Of a stretch of 64,000 nt of DNA, positions 1 to 11,488 are shown one piece after another (position 1 is the stretch's first letter; the number at the start of each line of letters is the position of its first letter). The stretch is taken from contig NC_054869.1 in the NCBI RefSeq assembly GCF_018320785.1, forward strand, positions 12,658,698-12,722,697, in the 5' to 3' direction. The translations under genes were made by a program, and so were the position numbers. The notes under the pieces are model-generated. The model worked only from the letters and a program-made list of their open reading frames with translations, was not told the origin of the DNA and did no database searches. This DNA comes from Cheilinus undulatus. Lineage: Eukaryota > Chordata > Actinopteri > Labriformes > Labridae.

Positions 1-320
1 ATACTTTTCCGCCTATGACCCCTGGAGGTGGTTAAAGTGTACGATGTTGCCCTAAAAATCATGTTCATTTACATTTTAGGTAGTATTTGTACATTTTACT
101 TACATTAGAGCAAAAATCTCATCCAAATCTTCTGTTTTTTTTTTTGACTGAACTCATTTTAACACTATTTTTTTTAAATAAAAGATCAAATTTACCACTT
201 TAAATCATATCAAATTTCTCTCTGTTTTTTTTGAAAGCATCGTAACCCCCTGGGGGTCCTGACCCCCCCGTGCTCTAGGGGATCTTTTGCACTAAAGAGC
301 CAAGGAAACCCCTGCTGCAC

Positions 321-828
321 TAACCTTGCAAAGCAGATAGATTCTCCCATTTCTGTGTTTTTCACTGGCAAATCCATCTTGCAAAGCTCCCGTCTGAACC
401 GTTTGAGCCCAGTTAGAAAGTGACAGGACCAATCAGCGATGAGGGGCAGTACTTTCAGGCGTGGCGGAGTCATGGTGTAAGCAAGCAGAAGAGACTAGTG
501 TTGATGCTGCTAGAGCGCCAGTTTTATCAGAACTTGATGACATTTCTTTGTTAAAAGAACAAAGAACAGCATTGAGTTGTTTTCTTTTCAAAAACAACAA
601 CAGACAAGTACTGACATGTCTACAGTCGCAGCATTATGCAGTTTTTTATGGAGTTTACTCCTTCAGTAGGGGCGCAGCTCGGTAGCAGTTATGTCACGTG
701 TTTTGTTGCTCTGATTGGCCCGTAAAGATGTGACAGACAGAACGCTCATCCAATCACCCTCCGAGGTTTTTTTCAAAGGCTGTGCCCTTTCCCAAACGCT
801 GTCTATGAGGGGTTTACGTGCCAGGTTA
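321..828 (+). mobile_element. Miniature element with 9-bp target duplication, copy A (Mutator-like?)
   Basis: The element starts TAACCTTGC and ends GCCAGGTTA, a short terminal inverted repeat (TAACC/GGTTA). The 9 bases before it (312-320) and after it (829-837) are identical: CTGCTGCAC. The interior shares long similarity with copy B at 50,267-50,825, including TTTATCAGAACTTGATGA and paired CCAAT-type stretches (GATTGGCCC, ATCCAATCACC). No transposase is present. A 9-bp duplication fits Mutator-like elements; the superfamily is inferred. Confidence 0.8.
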
Positions 829-858
829 CTGCTGCACACTATAGACTATGATTTGGAA

Positions 859-1376
859 CCGTGGTTCTCAACTGGTGGTTTGGGACCCAAAAGTGGGTTG
901 CTAAGCTGTTTTCAGTGGGTCATGATTGTGTGCCTGGGAAAAACAAGGCAAAAAAAATCTGTGATGTATGGAGGCCCTAAGCTGACACACATCCATGTAT
1001 TCTATGTTACTCCTTATACTCTGATAACAAGTACATTTTGGTTGTTTTCTTAAGATCTGGGCTTATTTATTGTGTTATCTTGGGAAAACAAAGCTGGTTA
1101 GAAACAACCCCAGTGTTATTATTTAGGTATTTTTCCAGTGATGTGTTATTATGGGAAACTAAGTTAAATAAAATGTATGCATGAAGGTCTCTGTGCTTCT
1201 TAAACATGTTTGTTTCCTTCCTTCAGTCATGTGCTATGCTCAGTCTAAGGTCCAAACTGCAACATTTCCTATTAAAGAAGTTTGAGAGGTTGAAAAGTTT
1301 TGGGGACTTTGGGTTGTGGTGTTTCATTAAAGGCTGTGCTGGTGGGTCCTGAGGTTAAAGTAGTTGAGAACCATTG
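859..1376. mobile_element. hAT-like miniature element (GGTTCTCAA ends)
   Basis: The left end CCGTGGTTCTCAACTGG and right end AGTTGAGAACCATTG are inverted repeats of the type common in hAT miniature elements (CAGTGGTTCTCAA consensus). No clean 8-bp duplication remains, so the copy is old. No coding region of its own. Confidence 0.65.
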
Positions 1377-2504
1377 CTGCATGACTTGCACAGAGTGGCA
1401 GTTGTATAAAAATGTTGTGTAATTATATGGAAAAATGCAGATCTGGAGAGCATATTACATTAGACTGCCATTATCATCACTATTAATGCCATTACAGATA
1501 CATTGATTTTGATCTCATTATAATTCTCAAATGTTCTATAAAACTCACATGGCACTGAATCAAATACACACTTGCTTCTGCATCCCACAGCAGTCTGTGC
1601 CATAAAATATGATATAAATCTGCTCTCTGCCACTGAAACTATATTCCAGGGAGAGCCAACATGTCACACTCCAATTTACACTATTATCAGAGCATGATAA
1701 CTATAATAGTGGCTGTCCTCCTGATTCACGTATTTGGCAGGAAATCAAAGTCACATCCAGGTGTGCAGTATGATGTCAGCCATCTGTGTGTGTACACACA
1801 AACAGATGTGGGGCACGGATGACAGATAATCTCTACAAAGAGCTCCTACCTCACACATCTGAGTGCAGTGACAATATTTCTATTATGGGAGGCAGTCTTA
1901 ATGACATCACTGTCAGACTCAGACTGAACATTCATAATTTACTCTGTATGTGTGTTTGTGGATGTGTGTATACTGAACCTGTTATTCATGTACCGTAGAG
2001 CCTGGTTTTCCAGGAAATGTGTGAACTCTTTGAAATCATGCATATTGTTCAGCTACTGTTACTTTTAAAGCTATTTTAACATAGTAAAGTATTGAGCTTT
2101 TACATCTGATATCCCAAATTCAGCTCCATCTGGCCCTGCCCAACATGGATGGCAAAAGGAACACATTACTATCTAATGCCACACACCAGTTTCATTCATG
2201 CATTATATATTTCCCATTCATCTGAGAAACCTCCCATGTAAAGTGATTGGAAAGGGCAGGACTCTTCTGAAAATATGGGCGGAGTTTAGATCAGTTGGTT
2301 CTCTACTCTCCACAGAGTTGGACAAACACTGAATGGATCAACACTGGCAAATAACTCTAACACTAAAGACCATCTCATTCAGGAGTGAGTTAAAATGACA
2401 CTTTGGGAGTTAGAAATCTGAAATGTTTAACACTGAAAATTCAACACTCAGTTTTGCAGTGTAGTAGCCATGTAATGCTCTGGTTTTATTCTGAGCTCGA
2501 CCCA
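1377..2504. other. Intergenic, no gene recognised
   Basis: AT-rich sequence with only short unsupported open frames. No splice-linked coding blocks, RNA gene or clear repeat ends were seen. Confidence 0.5.
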
Positions 2505-3700
2505 CAGGCGCTGCCGTAGTTTACGAACAGTGGAGCTTGTTGGTGGATAAAACTCATTTGGTGGCAGTTAGGATAAAAACATCTCTGTCAAGAGAAGCAC
2601 TCCATGTGTTGCTTTGCTTTTGTTTTGATAAGAAAATGTGGCCAATCTCGGATAAAACTGCCACCATGCTATGGCCATTGAATACACTGGCTTGCAGTAC
2701 AACTAAAGCGGGGTACACACATCAGGATTTTCTAAATCTTAAGAGATTTTTTATCTGTCAGAGACCCCACACATGAAGATAAAAAATCAGGCATTGAACA
2801 GTTTTAACTGTACTGTGTGTGGTGTGGGCCGATAATCTCAACACAGCACACCACACACGTCATGATTCTGTCCCACCACCGATCTAGAATCTCGTCCTCC
2901 AAGCCAGAAATCTCGCGTGACCACATGTGATCTAATAAAAACGACGAAGAAGAAACATAGCAACAACCGGAAAACAGCACGCAACATCGAAGAGGACATA
3001 CAAGAAGAGGGAATGATGGTGTTCTTGGGATTATTTTTAATGGAAAAATCACAAACCAAAAAAAAAAAAAAGATAAGACTGTGGAGAAAATCCTGTAGAC
3101 AGCGCGAACACGGATTTTATAGTCTACTGGGCAAGCTAGAGATGAGTTGTTGTCATAGACATTATATACATATATAATGTCTATGGTTGTTGACAGCTCG
3201 CTTCTTGATTGGCTACGTACAGTTCCACGTCACAATTCACGGAGTCGTGACTCGGGAGTCATCGGCTTGCCCCACACACGAAGATTTTTGGTCGTAAATA
3301 TTGAACAAGTTTAACATTTACGATTGTTGGCCCCAACTGTTTTTGAAGCCAATTATCGGAACAAATTCACTCTTAACACACCTCAGACCACAGGATAATT
3401 TTATACCCTTATAATTTTATAACCTTATAAGACATAAGATAATCGGGCGTTTGCTGTCCTTGGTCGGGAACAGGGACAATTGGGACAAAAAAAAGCCCAA
3501 TTATCTTTATGTGTGTACCCCGCTTAACCCTAACCCTCCTGTAGCTATGGCAAAAGCAGGTCAGGAGAAGAGCGACAACATATTTTCAATCATGAAAAAC
3601 TTAAAGTGCCCTCTTTTGCTTTTTATCTAAGAAAGAAATGTGATCAAGTTCTGATAAAACTGCTGCTATACTACATACGGGCAAAATGCTCCACCAATGG
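2505..3700 (-). mobile_element. 9-bp-TSD miniature element, copy E (minus), split by a Harbinger insertion
   Basis: Both sides of the Harbinger element at 2,707-3,524 match the minus strand of the TAACC...GGTTA family: ACTCCATGTGTTGC and GGATAAAACTGCCACC on the left; GTCAGGAGAAGAGC and ATCAAGTTCTGATAAAACTG on the right. The boundaries are approximate and no terminal repeats were identified. It resembles the long form, copy D, more than copies A and B. Confidence 0.5.
2707..3524 (+). mobile_element. PIF/Harbinger-type element with partial transposase remnant
   Basis: Terminal inverted repeats AGCGGGGTACACACAT and ATGTGTGTACCCCGCT are flanked on both sides by TAA (2,704-2,706 and 3,525-3,527), the 3-bp TWA target of PIF/Harbinger elements. 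Inside, an open frame at 2,917-3,177 contains RLWRKSCRQREHGFYSLL, which resembles the conserved start of Harbinger nucleases (RRxWVRxxxxxRxxxGxYxxLxxEL). The catalytic part is missing, so the element is non-autonomous. Confidence 0.75.
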
Positions 3701-4429
3701 CTGTCACAAAGGCAAAAAATACAGAAACAAAAGGAGAACCCAAATGCAAATAACTCAAAAAATGATTTAATTAACCAAACAAAAAAATTTACTTAAAATA
3801 AATTCAGGAAAGCTACCACTAGCAGACATCAGTACTGTGGTTAAAACTGTGACCCTGTTTACAGGTGATTTTAAATTGAATGAGATGCTGAAAACAAGAT
3901 AAGTTGCGAAGGTCTGGTTATGCAGTATAATGAGTACATTTTGACATTTTAATGAAAAACTAAACCCAGAAGTATTTGCGTGGACAGCTATGTAGGCATC
4001 AAGGCTTTTGTGTCAATGCCTCTGTATGGAGAAACGCTTCTTTCAGTTCGGTCTTCAGAAGTTTCTTTGTTTGTGAGTGCCCTCGAGGTGATTCAGCTCT
4101 TTTGACAGAGTCACTGACGTTTTTATCAAGTGTGCTGATTCCATTTTGTTACTTTCTGTTATCATGTTATTGCTACCAAATACACATAGAAGGTAAGTTT
4201 CGACTAAAATGCAAAGTAGCCCTATGTCAACTCTGGCACTCAGGCCATCCACTATGGTCAGGGACATCATAATAGTACCATGTCTGCAAAAGGATAGAAC
4301 GTTGTATTACACTAAAGTAAATTAACGTACAATATACAGTGGCATAACATGATATATCAAACTATATTTTACCTTTCTTTGGATGCAGTACAGTAGAACA
4401 TTGCAACTATAGGGTCCAAATGGTTTGGT

Positions 4430-4530
4430 ATAGTTTAGTACAGTATAGTTATTAGTATACTATACTAATAACTATACTATACTATAGTATAGTTATTAGT
4501 ATATTCTATTAGAGTATGTTGTATAATATA
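4430..4530. repeat. TAGTATA-type degenerate microsatellite
   Basis: Repeated TAGTATA / ACTATAC units, partly palindromic, in intergenic DNA. Similar AGTATAG-rich sequence recurs near 5,870-5,970 and in the large array at 8,186-8,638. Confidence 0.6.
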
Positions 4531-4559
4531 GACATTATGGAATATTTTTTGTAATGTTG

Positions 4560-5772
4560 TATGGAGCAGGGATGAGGTTTAAACAGCCTTTTCTAAGTCT
4601 GGTCACAACTTCTCTGTTGGATTGAGCTCTGGGCTTTGACTTGGCCACTCCAGAACATTCACCTTGTTGTCTTTAAACCATTTCTGCATAGCTTTCTCTG
4701 TATGCTTCAAGTCATTGTCTTACTGGAAAAGAAATCCACTTCCAAGCTGTAGTTCTCTACCAGACTTAATAAGATTATCCTTTCAGGATTTTGCTACATT
4801 TTGCCATGTATATTTTACCCTCTACCTTTACAAGCCTGCCAGGGCTGGCTGCCAAGAAGCAACCCCACAACATGATGCTGCCACTGGCATGGTTCACGGT
4901 GAGGATGGTATGTTTGTCTTCATGTGCAGTGTTTGGTGTCCACCAAACATAGCATCTTGTCTGCCAAAAAGCACCATTTTGTTCTCAATAGACCAAAGAA
5001 CTTTCTTCCACTTGACAATGGAGTCTCCCACATGCTTTTTGGGTGAACTCTGGTTGAGAGTTTTTTCAACAGTGGCTTTCTTTTTGCCACTCTCCCATTG
5101 AGCTTTGTGCTGATTAAGAAGCCCGGCAACAGTTGTCGTATACAGAGTCTCCCATCTCAGCTGCTGAAGCTTGTAACTCCTTCAGAGGTGTCTTGGTGGC
5201 CTCTCACTAGTGTCTGTCTTAAACTGTCACTCAGTTTGTGAGGACGGCCTGACAGATTTACACATGTGCCATATTCCTTCTATTTCTTGATGATGATTTA
5301 ACTGAACTCTGGGTGATGTTCTGTGCCTCAGAATGTTTTTGTATCCATCCTCTGGCTTACACTTTCCAATAACCTTGTCTACCAGTTGCTCGGAATGTTC
5401 TTTTGTTTTCTCGATGTAATAGTAGCTAGGAATACTGATTGAGTGACTGGACCTTCCAGACGCAGGTGTCTTTGTACCACAATCACTTGAGACACTCTGC
5501 ACTCTGGTGATCATCATTTCACTAAATGTGAGACTACTTGCACCAATTGGCTTGACCTCTGTTGAATTAAGTCAGTCACTTTAAAGGGGATGAATATTTT
5601 TACAATTACTTATTCTAAATCCCATATTCTTATTTAACTGACATTACTTTGAAGAAATCTGTTTTCACTTTGACATTGTTGGTTTGGTTTATTGTACTTT
5701 TTTGTCAGAAAAGCCAAATTATGATTGATTGATGAATCAATAAAATGGTCAGACATGCATGTATAGGCACTG
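4560..5772 (-). mobile_element. Tc1-like transposon, minus strand, decayed
   Basis: The right end TAGGCACTG is followed by TA. Minus-strand frames carry Tc1 transposase fragments: an N-terminal segment around KVIGKCKPEDGYKNI (in 5,227-5,517), a middle part at 4,920-5,129, and near 4,630-4,720 the catalytic blocks DNDLKHT and [10 protein letters not shown]. Stops and frameshifts separate them. No left inverted repeat was found. Confidence 0.75.
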
Positions 5773-6007
5773 TATGGTATGATATACTGTATCTTACAAA
5801 ATTATATTTTATATTTTACCACAGGGTAGTAAGTTATTTCATACTGTAGTCTGGTGTTGCTTTGCAGATACTGTATAGTAGATGTTATAGTATAGTTTGG
5901 TATAGTGTAGTGTGGTATAGCATGGTATATAGTTTATATATAATATATATTACTATTACATATATTTTATAGTATAGTTATAGTTTGTTGCTGGGCAACC
6001 AGAGCAG

Positions 6008-6890
6008 ATGGCAAGGCAAGGCAAGGTAAGGTAAGGCAAGTTTATTTGTATAGCACATTTCAGCAACAAAGCAATTCAAAGTGCTTCACACAGGACATTA
6101 AAATACAAAGACAAAGGAGAAAAAGAAACACAATGAAAGTATTTTAAATGAAGCATGTAAAAGGTGATTAAAAACAGAAAATAAGACCCACAAAAGATAA
6201 AAACAATGTTTCACATTTCTGGCCAATACTGGAAACTTTACATATAATCACTCTTATGCCCATTAAATCTATTTATATTCAAATTAAAATGTTATAGTAA
6301 GAAAAGGTGATAAAAACAGCAAATAAAAACCAAAAAAGATAAAAATACACATATTAAAGTAAAAGTTACAGTGCAGAGGTCGAGTGAAAACAGAAAATTT
6401 GAAAAGTAAAGCGTTTTTTAGTCAAAGGCAGCAGTGAACAGGTGTGTCTTCAACCTTGATTTGAAAGAACTCAAACTCTCAGCACACTTATTGTTTTCTG
6501 GGAGTTTGTTCCAGATATATGGAGCATAGAAACTGAATGCTGATTCTCCATGTTTAGTTCTGACTTTAGGGACACAGAGCAGACTGCACCAGACGACCTG
6601 AGCAGTCTGGATGGTTCATACTGGACTAAGGTCTGATGTATTTTGGGCCTAAACCATTCAGTCCTTTCTAAGCTAACAGGAGTATCTTAAAGTCTATTCT
6701 CTGAGAGACAGGGAGCCAGTATAGAGACCTCAGAACAGGAGTGATATGGTCCACTCTCTTGGTCTTAGTGAGGACTCGAGCAGCAGCGTTCTGGATCAGC
6801 TGCAGCTGTCTGATGGACTTTTTAGGCAGACCAGTAAAGATACTGTTACAGTAATCAACTCGACTAAAGATAAATGCAGCAAGAAAGATG
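6008..6890 (-). mobile_element. 3' end of a LINE (L2/CR1-like), minus strand
   Basis: Translating the minus strand gives the C-terminal region typical of fish LINE reverse transcriptases: RVDYCNSIFTGLPKKSIRQ, LQLIQNAAARVLTKTKR, VLRSLYWLPV and finally WNKLPENNK with FKSRLKTHLFTAAFD before a stop near 6,419. The 3' UTR ends TGTGCTATACAAATAAA and a tandem CTTGCC/TTACC tail (6,008-6,040). In-frame stops show it is dead. Confidence 0.8.
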
Positions 6891-7039
6891 CACTCTTAAG
6901 GTATATCTTGAACTTGTAGAGTTATTTCACAATTAAGTTGACAAATGTTGAAACCTGTGAAAATAAAGCAGATGGATGGTCCAGGACACCTTTGAGAGAA
7001 AGAACGGAAAATTTCCATCAAGACAAAACCCAAAAAAGG

Positions 7040-7469
7040 TAAAAAGAAGACCTCAGTATCAACTACAACTCCTGGCTAGCTTAAAAGCAAACAACAACTG
7101 CCAGGAACTGCAACGGAACACTGCCTGACAGGAGACTGAATGCTACCTATTGAGGTAGCATGGGGCGGTGCGTACGAACGCAGCGGCCCGGCGCTCCATC
7201 ACTAGCAGCCAAACAAAGCCCTTCACTTACACCAGAACTGACAGCATGCCCACAGAGTTTATATCTTTCCTGATGAAGATTATCCTGAGAACGGGACGCT
7301 CAGAGGACATGGAGCTGTGCAACATCTACAGCCAATGGGGAGGAGGCAGTGATGGCATTGTGCGAGAAGGCGAAAGACAACCAAGCAGGGCTACAGGCTA
7401 GGCTAAGAGCGGCCCCACACACACCTGCCGTACTAAGCATCTTCCTCCAGGTGCCCACTCCCTCGCCAG
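7040..7469 (+). mobile_element. Possible LINE-derived segment, left part
   Basis: This and 8,025-8,190 were one sequence before the hAT insertion at 7,470. The right part ends AATGACAATAAACG followed by a TCTG/TCTA tail, the usual form of a LINE 3' end. The open frame at 7,168-7,401 is not a recognised protein. Assignment to a LINE is inference. Confidence 0.35.
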
Positions 7470-8016
7470 CAGTGTTGCCAGATGAAAAAAACAACAATAT
7501 CATACTGCAGCTTTGAAATTATCATATTTTACAAATAACTATCGTACATGTACAGAAACGTGAGCAATGAACTAAATACCACAGTAAAGCACTGTCCTGC
7601 ACAAAGCACTGATGCATCAAGGAGTATACAAGACGGCAACTGTGTGCCTCACACAACATAATGGAGAGCAGTCTATAACGCAAAACAGTACTTCCGTTTT
7701 TTTAGTTTACGTGTGACGTGCATGAGTCACAAGGCTGATGCGCAAGCAGGGTGAGAGGTGATGTTTTGATTGGCAGGTAGAGCCTAACACGAGAGCAGAA
7801 GGTGTGTCAGTCAGGTGCTGTATGGTGCTGATGTGATCCCATCTCAGTCAAGCTGACGTGATTAGTTGCTCTCAAATCTCACAGTGTTCGGTTGTGGATA
7901 CATTTGAAAAGGCAAAATTATCGTATATTAAGTTTTTTTTAACTATTGATGGTACATTGTACAGGGGACACAATTATCGTACAAATACGATAGTTATCGT
8001 ACATCTGGCAACACTG
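7470..8016. mobile_element. hAT-type miniature element with perfect 8-bp target duplication
   Basis: It begins CAGTGTTGCCAGATG and ends CATCTGGCAACACTG, a perfect 15-bp terminal inverted repeat. The flanks are identical 8-mers CTCGCCAG (7,462-7,469 and 8,017-8,024), as expected for hAT transposition. 547 bp, with no transposase. Removing it restores a continuous host sequence (GCCAG/CAGGATGG). Confidence 0.88.
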
Positions 8017-8157
8017 CTCGCCAGCAGGATGGATGATGTGAGGCTGCGGATTTCTAACCACTGCTTGGACCACTGTGTTTGCTGCAACAGAGAAGAATAC
8101 CACACCTAATTTTGTTGCATTTTTACATTGCAATGACAATAAACGTCTGTCTGTCCG

Positions 8158-8638
8158 TCTATCTATCTATCTATCTATCTATCTATAGTATAGTATAGTA
8201 TAGTATAGAATAGTATAGTGTATTATAGTAAATTATAGCAGATTAGAGTATAGTATAGTCTATTATAGTATAGTTTAGTATATAATAGTATAGTATAGTA
8301 TAGTATAGTATAGTATAGTAGAGTAGAGTATAGTGTATTATAGTATAGTATAGCAGATTAGAGGATAGTATAGTATATTACAGTATAGTATAGTATAGTA
8401 TAGTAGAGTAGAGTAGAGTATAGTATATTATTGTATATTATAGTATAGTATATTATTGTATAGTATAGTATAGTATAGTATAGTAAAGTAAAGTAGAGTA
8501 GAGTAGAGTAGAGTATTGAATAATATAGTATAGTATAGTATAGTATAGTATAGTATAGTATAGTATAGTATAGTATGGTATGGTATAGTATGGTATAGTA
8601 TAGTATAGTATAGTATAGTATAGTAGTACTGGTGAATA
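8158..8638. repeat. TCTA then TAGTA microsatellite array
   Basis: A run of TCTA units directly follows a LINE-like 3' end (AATGACAATAAACG). It changes into about 450 bp of TAGTA/AGTAT pentamers with GTAGA, GTATTA and GTATGG variants. The tail of the LINE probably seeded the array. Confidence 0.85.
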
Positions 8639-8639
8639 G

Positions 8640-11287
8640 TATAGCTTAGTTATAAGACAGAAATGTGGTAAGTGCTGTACTGCTCTTGTCTCCAGCTCTC
8701 TTCTCTCTGCTCTCTGTTATTTTGGGGGTTGGGTTTTTTCTCCGTACTGAGTCTGCATGCAGAGGCTGAGGCCCTGCTTCATGGAACAGTCATCCTGAGT
8801 ATCTGAGGAAAGTGGAAAATTTCTACTGTGAGCTCCACATTTACCCTTTTAGTTTGACTACCCTGGTTAGTTTACTTTCCAGCATTCATGACCTACTCTG
8901 GTTTACTGTTAATTGTAAGACTGTGTAGCTGATATATTTCATTTTATGAATCTTTCTGTCAGTAACAGTAATTAACGACAGTATGAGCTGTTTTAGTGTA
9001 CCTATTCTATTCTATTCTATTCTATTCTATTCTATGAGTGTTATGAAATTAACATAACAATAAATTTGCTAAAGCAGCATCTATAACAATACAACAGTAG
9101 TTATGACAAGCAGTACATTAAGAATCATATTATCAGCTAATGATGCTATGATTGACAGTTGACCAGTCCTGGGTGTATCCCACCTCCACGCAGTGGCAGC
9201 TAGGATTGGCTCCAGCCCCCCGTCACCCCCAACAGGATAAGCAGTATAGATAATGGATGGATGATGTTATGACAACAATAGTACTTACTTTATCTTACTC
9301 TCATGCATGTTCTTGTACTACATAACTATACATTACATATTTCCCACTTGGCATTCTTTTCTGAATTCAATTATATCCTGTTCTGTTCTACTGCTCTCCA
9401 GCACACTCGCTTTAATTCTATAAGGTACCAGTGTATTTTTATCCTGCTCCATTACAAATCAAAGGCTTTTTCACTCAAGTTTCAGGATCACTGTTTTAAT
9501 GCGTAAGATGTCAAATTAATATCATGTACTCTATTCAATTCAACTATTTTCTTTTCTTTATTTGGTCATTTGTGCATGCTACTACTCTATTTAATTCTAT
9601 TCTAGAGTCTTAAGTTTGTAAATAAGGTACCCATATTGCATAAAATAGCATCTAAATAGAGCTTGATAGTCCCGTTGGACACCCTACTAAGTCCAAGACC
9701 CTCAGAAAGCCCTACTATGGCTTCATACCAAAGGAATCATAGCAAGATAGATCATGTTAAACTATTGAGATGTGAAGATTCTGAATAATGTTATTCATAA
9801 AAGAGGTGGATATAAAAATGTTCTGTAGTTCTGTGGCTTTGTTAATTGAAAAGAAAGATTTCAAAAGTATTTTCTCTAATCGAAATGATATCTTTGAAAT
9901 GAACTATTATGCATATTAGACATATTGACCTAATTGGATGAGCATTGGTGTTTTCTATCAGTATGTTGTACAAATAAATGTACTATGTAAATTTGTGTTT
10001 GGTAGATCATTACTTCTTGGCAATGAATCTTCTTCCATCTACTGTTGGAAAGTCTGTTTAATTCCATGTTTGGCATTGGCAGAGAAGATTTGGCAAATTT
10101 TTCATGGGCGCAACCCACAAACTCAGCTCTGCTGCTCATCCCACAAATGCATGTTCCTTACAAATGTGGCACCATTTAAAAGGGAAATAAACATGCTCTC
10201 CATCGGTAAAAGATTTATTGCCAAGAAGCTTAGGTTCAACAAAAAAATAATCTACCAAACACAAATTTACTTACTTTTGTGTTAAGTTAAGATGTCTACA
10301 TTTTGGAGAAAATGTATGAAATATATTCACATTGGCTGCCATTCTGCACTCTTTCAGATGGAACTCATCTCTTAAGATTACAGTAACAACTTTATTGTTA
10401 TCTTCGCTAAGACTGCACTAGGGTTTGAATTTAAATGGTTGAAAGGATAACACTTAATAGGACAAAGAAAAATGCAGCCAAAGAAAACTGAAAAAAAAAA
10501 TGTCAGCTTGCATGTGAATCCGTTCTAAAGTTTTCGCTCCTAAATGTGTAAATCAAGTGTTTCTTTGTACCACAGACATATCAAAGACTCTAGTTTTGAT
10601 CTAATGAAGTCAACATGTCTTAATATGCAGGGTTCCTCTCAGCAAAATGAAGAGGGGCCTCATATTTCTCTTTGCCTGGGGCCTCCAAATTACTGAAACT
10701 ACCCCTGATTCCATGCAATCACTCACAGTTACGGCCCGATTTGTTCCATAAGTATATGGTGCCCTTGAATTCTTTACACTATTCTACTCTACTACTCTAT
10801 TTTCTTTTCTCCTAATGCATAGATGTATGAAGTGTGTTTTTCTTTTTGTGTGGATCTTTAACAATAAGCATTCAGTGTTTGCTACAGTGATAGTCTGCAC
10901 ACTGACCCCTCTTTGGAAAAGTTATGAGCAACATTCATACATATATTTACTTTTTCTATGTTAATGACCATTTACTTTATTCTTCTCTGTTATATTTGGC
11001 TCATATTCTTCTATAAGGTTCTGTTCTCTCCAGTTCTATCATATTCTATCTCACTCCAGAGCATTATATTTCCTAGTCTCTGATACTTTCTATTCTAATC
11101 TGCCTCTCTCCTTCTGCTCTGCTCTATTCTACTTTTCTACGCTCAGTAATTTGGTTGATTTTTTTCCGCACTGAGGTTTAAAAAGCTCAGAACACATTTA
11201 GTGAAATGCAGCATGCCAGCTCCTACGTGCATTCTGAATGAGGCTTGTAGTGATATTTGCGTATAACAGAAGCACCGCCTCCCTCCC
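8640..11287. other. Intergenic with a short TTCTA array and repeat remnant
   Basis: A TTCTA pentamer run lies at about 9,003-9,035. The piece at about 9,150-9,270 (CCAGCCCCCCG, GGATAAGCAGTATAGA, ATGGATGG) matches a common fish retroelement 3' end. The rest is AT-rich; degenerate CTATTCTA stretches recur at about 10,770-11,140. No gene was recognised. Confidence 0.55.
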
Positions 11288-11316
11288 ATTGGACAATGTG
11301 TACGTGAGGGCGTGGC
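11288..11316 (+). promoter_or_regulatory. Probable proximal promoter motifs of ier5l
   Basis: About 170-200 bp upstream of the ier5l ATG lie an inverted CCAAT box (ATTGG, 11,288-11,292), a TACGTGA CRE-like half site (from 11,301) and a GC-box-like GGGCGTGGC (11,308-11,316). No convincing TATA box was found at the right distance. The motifs are seen; their use is inferred. Confidence 0.35.
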
Positions 11317-11488
11317 AAGGAAAGATGAGAGTTGCAAATCCATGCCCTTACTGGGAAGACATGGAGCGCTATGGACACAGTCTACACGAATGAAGTGGGA
11401 ATCTCAACTAGAGACGTAAATATTTCTCCGGTGGGTGAAACAAACGTTTTGAGAGACTGAGAGCAACGAAAGGGTGGCCCGGTTGAGG

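Noticed and set aside
3524-3538. Interstitial telomere repeat (TAACCCTAACCCT)
   Set aside because: Only two units, lying exactly at the edge of the Harbinger element and made partly of its TAA duplication. Chance.
4664-5101. 145-codon plus-strand open frame as a gene
   Set aside because: It is the antisense shadow of a Tc1 transposase on the minus strand.
8158-8638. CRISPR-like repeat array
   Set aside because: Continuous pentamer slippage without regular spacers, in a vertebrate genome.
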